Source of the DNA: Streptomyces sp. NBC_01717
GTDB taxonomy: Bacteria > Actinomycetota > Actinomycetes > Streptomycetales > Streptomycetaceae
DNA length: 64,000 nucleotides
Direction of reading: 5' to 3'
Assembly: GCF_036248255.1 (NCBI RefSeq)
Contig: NZ_CP109178.1
Location: 3,720,001-3,784,000, forward strand
Notes under the pieces: generated by a model
Database searches by the model: none
The model's input: only the letters and a program-made list of their open reading frames with translations
Told to the model about the DNA's origin: nothing
Translations under genes and position numbers: made by a program
Part shown: one piece after another, positions 58,801-64,000 of the stretch
Layout of the letters: each line of letters starts with the position of its first letter
How positions within the stretch are numbered: the first letter of the stretch is position 1

Positions 58801-59412
58801 TCAGTCGTCGACCAGGTGGACGGCGAAGATGGCCTTGCTCAGAGCGGCCCATGCATCCTGATCGAAATCAGTCGGGTCGATCGAGAAGCCATCCCGGCCA
58901 TCACACTTAAAGCTCACCGGCTCACCCGGGTCGCCTTTGAACTTGTAGGTGCATCGGAACTCGATGACTGCAGTCGCATCCGCGGTGCCGTACTTGGTCT
59001 CCGTCCCCGGGATCACGGTGTCGCCGACCGGGTAGCGGGTCCGGATGCTGACATGCATCTTGTCCTGCAGGTAGCCATACGTCGCGTAACAGGCTGTCGT
59101 GTCAGCCCGGTTGGAGGCAGCGAACCGCCGCGCCTCCAGGCATGGCGATACCGTTTGGAAGGTGTAGTCCTGCAGGAACTCGTGGAGCCCACCCGGCGTC
59201 ATGAGAGCGGCGACGAACGGAGGGCCCAGCGTGTCACGAGCGTCCTGAGCCGCAGCGAGCACAGCGGCGTCCGCGGCACCCTGGGCGCCGTTACGCGTGG
59301 CCGATGCCTTACCGACAGCAAAGAAGGCAAACGCGAGGAAGAGCAGGCCCGCCACCATCACAACGTAGATGGGGAAAGCCTGCCCTGCGTCGCTGCGATT
59401 CCTCGCAAGCAT
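58801..59412 (-). CDS. TadG/TadE-like pilus assembly protein
   Basis: A 203-residue protein whose N-terminus (NRSDAGQAFPIYVVMVAG followed by a hydrophobic helix and GKASATRNGAQGAADAAVLA) is the hallmark of TadG/TadE-like pseudopilins and Flp-assembly proteins. The C-terminal region contains five Cys. I take the ATG at 59412, which shares its A with the Flp pilin stop (TGATG), so the two genes are coupled. Longer frames upstream are antisense noise over the pilin. Confidence 0.85.
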   Translation of the reverse strand: MLARNRSDAGQAFPIYVVMVAGLLFLAFAFFAVGKASATRNGAQGAADAAVLAAAQDARDTLGPPFVAALMTPGGLHEFLQDYTFQTVSPCLEARRFAASNRADTTACYATYGYLQDKMHVSIRTRYPVGDTVIPGTETKYGTADATAVIEFRCTYKFKGDPGEPVSFKCDGRDGFSIDPTDFDQDAWAALSKAIFAVHLVDD

Positions 59413-59642
59413 CAGCCAGCCTTGATCTGGTCCACCAGAGTGGTGATCTTCCCGCTGATCGCGCCGCCGATACCCGTCGCCACGATCGCGCCGATGATCG
59501 CCACGACCACCAGGATGATGCCCAGGTACTCGAAGGCCGTCTGGCCGCGGTCCTTGGCCTCGTAGCGCTTCTGGATGGAACGGACGGCGGTGCTGGCCCA
59601 GCCGTTGACGCGGACGGCGGTCTTCAGGGTGATGTTCGACAT
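59412..59642 (-). CDS. flp: Flp-type pilin
   Basis: A 76-residue prepilin: a positively charged leader, the class III cleavage motif DRG/QTAFE38-Y39 with cleavage after the Gly and Glu/Tyr at +5/+6, then a hydrophobic helix (LGIILVVVAIIGAIVATGIG) and a short tail. It is the main Tad pilus subunit. GGAGGGG precedes the ATG at 59642. Two dyad copies lie 139-192 bases upstream. Its processed region is nearly identical in pattern to the pilin-like helices of the toxin-type proteins at 32470, 34811 and 51293. Confidence 0.93.
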   Translation of the reverse strand: MSNITLKTAVRVNGWASTAVRSIQKRYEAKDRGQTAFEYLGIILVVVAIIGAIVATGIGGAISGKITTLVDQIKAG

Positions 59643-59780
59643 GGTGTTCCCCTCCAGGTTCGGCCGACCGGTAGCCGGCCGACTCACACGTTTCTTTGTT
59701 GTCGCTTCCGTTACCGGCTTCCTCCTGGCCGGTGCCGTTTGCGACATGAGAAACATACGGCGGAACACCCTGCCCGCCAG

Positions 59781-59834
59781 AGGGTCCCAGGGCCCAATCC
59801 CGGGCCCAAAGGGCGAGTTGGGTCCTGACGCCCA
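59781..59834. promoter_or_regulatory. TGGG-dyad operator copies g, upstream of the Flp operon
   Basis: AGGGTCCCAGGGCCCA at 59781-59796 (one mismatch) and TGGGTCCTGACGCCCA at 59819-59834 (two mismatches), with a further half site CGGGCCCA at 59801-59808. They lie between the response-regulator stop and the Flp pilin start, so the Flp operon has its own control region inside the larger cluster. Confidence 0.6.
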
Positions 59835-59857
59835 AACCCTGGGCCCGCGCGCCCCGC

Positions 59858-60937
59858 TCAGCCATGGCCACCACTCCCCCTCGCCGGCGCCGTGCCGAGC
59901 CAGCGGGCGATCGCCTCGCTGCGGCTGCCGCTGTGCAGCTTGGTGAAGATGCGGTTGATGTGGTTCTTGACGGTCTTCTCGCTGATGAAGCAGGTGGCGG
60001 CGATCTGCTGATTGCTCATGCCGGAAGCGATCAGCTCCATGACCTCCACCTCCCGTGAACTCAGCCCGTACTGCTGTCTGTTGGGAGTCATGGCCGACCC
60101 CCCGGTTGTTGAAGACTGTGCCACAACTGGTTGCAGTTGCGAAAGACCCTGCGCGAGTCGGCCAGGTCGCGTCGCAGGTGACGGCATTTCAGGAGCCGGC
60201 GGATGTGCAGGCGCACCGTGTTGCTGCACATGTCCGGCGCCCTGTCCGTCGTAGCCGGGGCCCTGGTGGGCGACGCCCGTGGTCAGCGCGGTCCCCAGCC
60301 CCTCAGGCAGCTGTCCGCCCTGTGGCCCGGGGCCCTGCCGCATATGGGCCAGGAGCGCGTTCGCCGCGGTGGCGGTGAAGTGGGCCCGCCCGCTCTTGGT
60401 GTCCCGTACGGCCTGCACGAGTTGGTCCGCCGTGAACTCCCCGTGCACCAGATAGCCGCCCGCGCCCAGTCGCAGCGCCTCGTGGACGATCTCGCTCTCG
60501 CGGCTGTACGTCAGCATCATGACCGGGGCGACCTGCACCAGATGCGGCAGCGCGGAGATGCCGTCGACCCCAGGCATGCGAACGTCGAGCAGGACGACGT
60601 CCGGGCGGTGCTGAACAGCCATGTCGTAGGCCTGGCGGCCGTCCGCGGCCTCCGCCACGACTTCGATGTCCTCACGGCCGGAGAGCAGCACGCCCAGACC
60701 GGCCCGGACCACCGGGTTGTCGTCGGCGACGACGACCCTCAGCGGGCCGGGAAGCGCTACCGGAGGGGCTGCGGGGAACGGAGGCATGGCCTCGGATGCC
60801 GCGGACTGCTGGGGGACGGGGAACCCGGAGGAGCTGAGCTCCGAGTTGAGCGAGGTGACGTGCGAGGACGTGTGCTGGGAGGCGTGATTCTGTGCGGCCC
60901 AGTTCTGGCCCGACGCACGGGAGACGTCGTCCGGCAT
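59858..60937 (-). CDS. NarL/LuxR-family response regulator
   Basis: A 359-residue protein with an unusual 60-residue N-terminal extension (Ser/Gln/Pro-rich). The receiver domain (about 65-185) has phospho-acceptor Asp118 in VVLLDVRMPGVDG and the acidic pair ADDN. A Gly/Pro/Gln-rich linker follows, then the C-terminal LuxR HTH (LSSREVEVMELIASGMSNQQ, IAATCFISEKTVKNHINRIF). It pairs with the histidine kinase encoded 54 bases upstream and lies directly before the Flp operon, so it is the prime candidate to bind the TGGG dyad (inference). The long start at 60937 may be shorter in reality. Confidence 0.88.
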   Translation of the reverse strand: MPDDVSRASGQNWAAQNHASQHTSSHVTSLNSELSSSGFPVPQQSAASEAMPPFPAAPPVALPGPLRVVVADDNPVVRAGLGVLLSGREDIEVVAEAADGRQAYDMAVQHRPDVVLLDVRMPGVDGISALPHLVQVAPVMMLTYSRESEIVHEALRLGAGGYLVHGEFTADQLVQAVRDTKSGRAHFTATAANALLAHMRQGPGPQGGQLPEGLGTALTTGVAHQGPGYDGQGAGHVQQHGAPAHPPAPEMPSPATRPGRLAQGLSQLQPVVAQSSTTGGSAMTPNRQQYGLSSREVEVMELIASGMSNQQIAATCFISEKTVKNHINRIFTKLHSGSRSEAIARWLGTAPARGSGGHG

Positions 60938-60991
60938 CTGCGACCTCCTCTCAGGTTCTTGGGGGGGGTGGGGTGGAGCGGGTCAGTTCGG

Positions 60992-62308
60992 TCAGTTCAG
61001 TTGTGGTGCCTGCGGACCGGCTGCGAGAGCGGCCACCGGAAGCTCCAGGCGTACTTCGGTCCCCTTGGCCGCCTTGCCCTTGCCGATGCGGATACGGGCA
61101 CCGATGGACGCGGCACGTTCGACCATGCCGACGAGGCCGAAGTGGCCGGCGCGCTTGAGGTCGTCGAGCGTCGTGCCTGGGGGCAGACCGCGCCCGTCGT
61201 CGTACACGCTGACGCGCAGGACATCGCCCTTCACGCCGGCCAGCACGATGAGATAGGTCGGGTGGGCATGGCGATGGGCGTTCTCCATCGCTTCGGAGGC
61301 GACGGTGAGCAGCTGGCGGGCGACCACCTGCGGCACGAGTGGGACCGGGGTCCCGTTGAGCATCCGGAAGGTGGCCGTGAGCCCGTGTCGCCGGGTGAAG
61401 TCGTCTGTCCTGGCCTGGAGTTCGGAAACAACATCCACACCGCCGTCGAGTCCGGAGTCGCGGCGCAGGTCGGAGAGGAGTTCCCGCGACTCCGCCGCTG
61501 CCCGGCGGGCGGAGCGGGCGACCAGTTCGGCCTGGTGCTTGACGGTGAGCGGGTCCATCCGGTCGGAGGAGCTGGCCAGGCCGTCGGCGGCCAGCGCCAG
61601 GCCGTGCAGGGTCTTGGCCACCGAATCGTGCATCTCGCGGGCGAGCCGGGTGCGCTCGCCCTCGACGGCTTCGTTCACGGCCAGCCGGGCCCTGGTCTCG
61701 GTGAGGGCCTGGCTCGCCGTGCCGAACCGGAGGAGGAGATTGCGAAGGGTGACCCCGACGGCGCCCGCGATCACGCAGAAGCCGGGGAGGAGCAGCGAGG
61801 TGGCGCCGCCGGCCTCCAGATTCGCATCGGTGCCGTACACGCCGAAGACGATCAGCGTCTGGAGCGCGGCGAACACCGCCGCGCCCCGCCAGCCGTAGAC
61901 GAGTCCCGCCAGCAGCGGGGTACACACGGTGACGTAGGCGAGAGTGGACTCGGGCGTGGCGGTGACCAGCAGCAGGGCTCCGAACAGCGCGTCGATGCCC
62001 AGCAGCCAGGGGTGGCGCAGGAGGACCGGGCCGAAGCGTTCCCAGTCGCGAAAGAGGACGTACGACCCCATGAAGGTGGCGAGGATGGCCGAACCGATCA
62101 GCCAGGTGGCCCCGCCCGATGCCGTGCGGTCGATCGCGAACGGCGTGGCTATGGCGATCATCGCGAGCCTGAAGCCGAAGACTTGTCGGCACATGGCCTG
62201 GAGCGCGTTGAGCTGGATCGCGAACGCCGGGCGCGAACCGGGGTCGGCGATCGCCTGGCGTACCTCAGCGGTCAGTCCGAGCTGGGAACTGCCGAGCTGG
62301 AAAGACAT
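60992..62308 (-). CDS. sensor histidine kinase (DesK/NarX type)
   Basis: A 438-residue membrane kinase. About six hydrophobic helices (residues 45-190) form the sensor. The dimerisation domain has the phospho-acceptor His227 in LAREMHDSVAKTLHGLALAA, and the HATPase shows the N box (ASEAMENAHRHAHP), YDDGRGLP and GHFGLVGMVERAASIGA. The genes either side encode TadC upstream and its response regulator downstream, all on the minus strand, so a pilus-dedicated two-component system is likely. The signal is unknown. Confidence 0.92.
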   Translation of the reverse strand: MSFQLGSSQLGLTAEVRQAIADPGSRPAFAIQLNALQAMCRQVFGFRLAMIAIATPFAIDRTASGGATWLIGSAILATFMGSYVLFRDWERFGPVLLRHPWLLGIDALFGALLLVTATPESTLAYVTVCTPLLAGLVYGWRGAAVFAALQTLIVFGVYGTDANLEAGGATSLLLPGFCVIAGAVGVTLRNLLLRFGTASQALTETRARLAVNEAVEGERTRLAREMHDSVAKTLHGLALAADGLASSSDRMDPLTVKHQAELVARSARRAAAESRELLSDLRRDSGLDGGVDVVSELQARTDDFTRRHGLTATFRMLNGTPVPLVPQVVARQLLTVASEAMENAHRHAHPTYLIVLAGVKGDVLRVSVYDDGRGLPPGTTLDDLKRAGHFGLVGMVERAASIGARIRIGKGKAAKGTEVRLELPVAALAAGPQAPQLN

Positions 62309-62359
62309 GAGCCTGTCACCTCCCCCTGGTCATCGTGCTCGAGATCCCCGTCAGGCATG

Positions 62360-63247
62360 TCATCCGCCCGTGAGGAAGCTGAAGTCGACGTTGGCTCCGT
62401 ACACGAAGCCGACCGTCAGCAGGACCAGGGTTCCCGGGAGCAGGAAGGTCGTGACCGCGAAGGTGGCCTTCGGAACGGCCCTGGCGGCCTTCCGGCGGGC
62501 GTTCTGGGCGTCCGTACGCCGCATGTCGTTGGCGATCTGGATCAGCGTGTCGACGATCGGGGCGCCCAGCTCCTCACCCTGCTGGAGCGTGGTCACGAAC
62601 ATCGCGACCTGTTCCGAGTCGTTGCGCTTGCGCAGCTCCTCGAAGGCCTGGCGGCGGCTGACGCCCATGTCCATCTGGCGCAGCGTGATACGGAGTTCGT
62701 CGGCCCACGGGCCCTCGTACTTGTCGGCGACGCGCCCCAGAGCCTGGCGGAAGCCGAGGCCCGCCGAGACGACGACGGCCAGGACGTCGAGGAAGTCGGG
62801 GAGCGTCCGCTCGATGTGGTCCTTGCGGACCCGGACCGCCGACCAGATGCCGACCTCCACCCAGAACAGACCGAAGCCGATCAGGAGAAGGGAGAGGAAG
62901 AGCTGGCCGCGCAGGATCATCGAGAAGGCCCCGAGCAGGCCGAGGGCACCGTAGACGAAGCGGCGGGCGGCGTAGCGGTCGATGGTCAGACCGCCGGGGT
63001 TGCCCGCCATGTCGATCTGGCGGCGCTTCTTGTTGACGGCCTTGGGGCCCATCATCCGCAGCACCATGGGGGCCCAGCGCATACCGAGCCGGTCGATGCC
63101 GGAACCCACCGCACTGGTGCGGGTGGCGCCGACCTCCAGGGCGATGGCGAGGTCGCCGGGGAGTTTGGCGTCGGCCCGGTACATACGGATGCCGGCGATG
63201 GCGCCGAACACCGCGAGACCCACGACGAGCGCAAGCAACAGGTTCAT
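62360..63247 (-). CDS. tadC: TadC-like type II secretion F-family protein
   Basis: A 295-residue inner-membrane platform protein of the Tad pilus with the T2SSF domain (LPDFLDVLAVVVSAGLGFRQAL, LRQMDMGVSRRQAFEELRKR, MFVTTLQQGEELGAPIVDTL) and hydrophobic helices at both ends (LLLALVVGLAVFGAIAGI, FLLPGTLVLLTVGFVYGA). It lies 14 bases after tadB on the same strand. The Tad ATPase (TadA/CpaF) is not in the window and should be upstream beyond the right edge. Confidence 0.88.
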   Translation of the reverse strand: MNLLLALVVGLAVFGAIAGIRMYRADAKLPGDLAIALEVGATRTSAVGSGIDRLGMRWAPMVLRMMGPKAVNKKRRQIDMAGNPGGLTIDRYAARRFVYGALGLLGAFSMILRGQLFLSLLLIGFGLFWVEVGIWSAVRVRKDHIERTLPDFLDVLAVVVSAGLGFRQALGRVADKYEGPWADELRITLRQMDMGVSRRQAFEELRKRNDSEQVAMFVTTLQQGEELGAPIVDTLIQIANDMRRTDAQNARRKAARAVPKATFAVTTFLLPGTLVLLTVGFVYGANVDFSFLTGG

Positions 63248-63261
63248 GTCAGCTCCTCCCC

Positions 63262-64000
63262 TCAGACGTCGATACGGGACATGCGGCGGATCACGATGAA
63301 TCCGATCGCGTACAGGACGAGGGAGACGATCACGGCGACCTGGCCGATGAGGGCGCCGGTCATCCGGTCGAGTGCGCCCGGCATCACCGCGTTCATCAGG
63401 AGCATCGCGCCGAAACCGAAGACCGGGACGGCGTATGCGGTGACGGTCACCTGTGACAGCTGCGTCTTGACCTCACGCCGGGTCTCCTTGCGCTCCTCCA
63501 GCGTCTCCGTGAGGTTGCGCAGCGAACTGACGACCGTACCGCCGGCCCGGTTGGACAGGACCAGGGTCGTCACCAGGACGACGAGCTCGCGCGACGGCAG
63601 CCGGTCGGTCAGCTCGCTCATCGCGTCGTCGAGCGCCTCGCCGACGGCGAGGCGGCGGGCGACACGGGCCAGTTCCTCTCCCGCCGGGTTCTCCATCTCG
63701 TCCGCCGCCATGCTGATGGCGGTGCGCAGCGCGAGGCCGGCCTGGGTGGCGTTGGCGAGGATGCGGGAGAGCTCGGGCAACTGGTTGATGAAGCGTTCGG
63801 TGCGCTTGGTCCGCTGCCAGTTCAGGAAGGCGTTGGTACCCCAGAGGCCGATGAGCGCCGCGACCGGGCCGAAGAAGCTGGCGAGGATCGACGAGGCGGT
63901 CATCCAGAGTGCGGCCATGGCGACGAGCGCGTAGACGAAGAACTCGCCCGGGGTGATTTCCAGACCCGTGGCGGCGAGCTTCAGCTCCAGCTTGCGGCCC
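63262..64000 (-). CDS. tadB: TadB-like type II secretion F-family protein, 5' end outside the window
   Basis: The frame is open from the right edge of the window (GRKLELKLAATGLEITPGEF FVYALVAMAAL...) and so the N-terminus is missing. The rest shows the F-domain: ELSRILANATQAGLALRTAIS, RRLAVGEALDDAMSELTDRL, VVLVTTLVLSNRAGGTVVSSL and two final helices. It partners TadC in the Tad pilus platform. At least 246 residues are visible. Confidence 0.85.
   Translation of the reverse strand, partial: GRKLELKLAATGLEITPGEFFVYALVAMAALWMTASSILASFFGPVAALIGLWGTNAFLNWQRTKRTERFINQLPELSRILANATQAGLALRTAISMAADEMENPAGEELARVARRLAVGEALDDAMSELTDRLPSRELVVLVTTLVLSNRAGGTVVSSLRNLTETLEERKETRREVKTQLSQVTVTAYAVPVFGFGAMLLMNAVMPGALDRMTGALIGQVAVIVSLVLYAIGFIVIRRMSRIDV

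Noticed and set aside
60203..63934. Plus-strand open frame of about 1243 codons opposite the regulator, kinase and Tad genes
   Set aside because: The minus strand encodes four intact proteins with clear domains. The plus-strand product lacks any motif and is an antisense shadow.
1..64000. tRNA, rRNA or CRISPR array
   Set aside because: I saw no clover-leaf with conserved T-loop bases, no rRNA-like sequence and no evenly spaced repeat-spacer array. The repeats at 54590-57475 are unevenly spaced and separated by genes.

Overview
The window is high-GC DNA with strong G/C bias at third codon positions. It carries leaderless promoters, GTG starts and GC-rich hairpin terminators, and gene neighbourhoods such as oxyR/ahpC/ahpD, PhoH, SpoIIE-type phosphatases with an ATPase tail, PadR/ABC exporter and Flp/Tad pilus genes. 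This points to the chromosome of a Streptomyces or a close relative. No rRNA, tRNA or CRISPR array is visible.

Layout. Positions 1-22,400 are mostly housekeeping: a DUF402 protein, a SpoIIE phosphatase, catalase, a class A penicillin-binding protein, an SPFH/RHH pair, a secreted alkaline phosphatase behind a possible PHO box, a PadR-controlled ABC exporter, the oxyR | ahpC-ahpD peroxide module, an AI-2E-type permease, a secreted SLT lytic enzyme, PhoH, a cis-prenyltransferase and an aldo/keto reductase. Positions 22,400-25,500 are scarred: a broken winged-helix gene, a 196-bp MITE-like element with 26-bp terminal inverted repeats, an IS1380 transposase tail and a GntR-regulator tail. Positions 25,527-28,919 encode a secreted multidomain alpha-1,3-glucanase (GH87).

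Positions 29,652-38,600 and 50,667-64,000 hold what I think is the most interesting content. A Flp/Tad-type pilus locus (prepilin peptidase, Flp pilin, TadG-like, lipoprotein, OmpA-family protein, two-component system, TadB/TadC) is accompanied by three large proteins that carry the same class III prepilin signature (G-x4-E-Y plus a hydrophobic helix) as the pilin. One has a Hint domain and a nuclease-like tail followed by a probable immunity gene. One ends in a PD-(D/E)xK nuclease-like domain and overlaps a probable immunity gene. The third has an unrecognised C-terminal region. The last two share a further architecture of four transmembrane helices ahead of the pilin-like helix.

Seven loci from these two blocks, and nowhere else that I could see, carry a 16-bp dyad close to TGGGYCCNNGGRCCCA in the upstream region. 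I infer one regulon that co-expresses pilus genes, a dedicated prepilin peptidase and pilin-tethered toxin-like proteins. Function is not shown by sequence alone.

Between the two blocks lie an F420-type oxidoreductase, a secreted PGRP amidase, a CDP-alcohol phosphatidyltransferase, a second SpoIIE-like protein whose phosphatase metal site is degenerate, and a large secreted subtilase with a linked HTH regulator. Positions 54,000-57,480 form a small island of gene fragments (alcohol dehydrogenase tail, truncated TnsA-like endonuclease, ATPase remnant) and intact DUF2461 and DHFR-like genes, punctuated by repeated GTCTCACGG-like sequences and an 18-bp palindrome.
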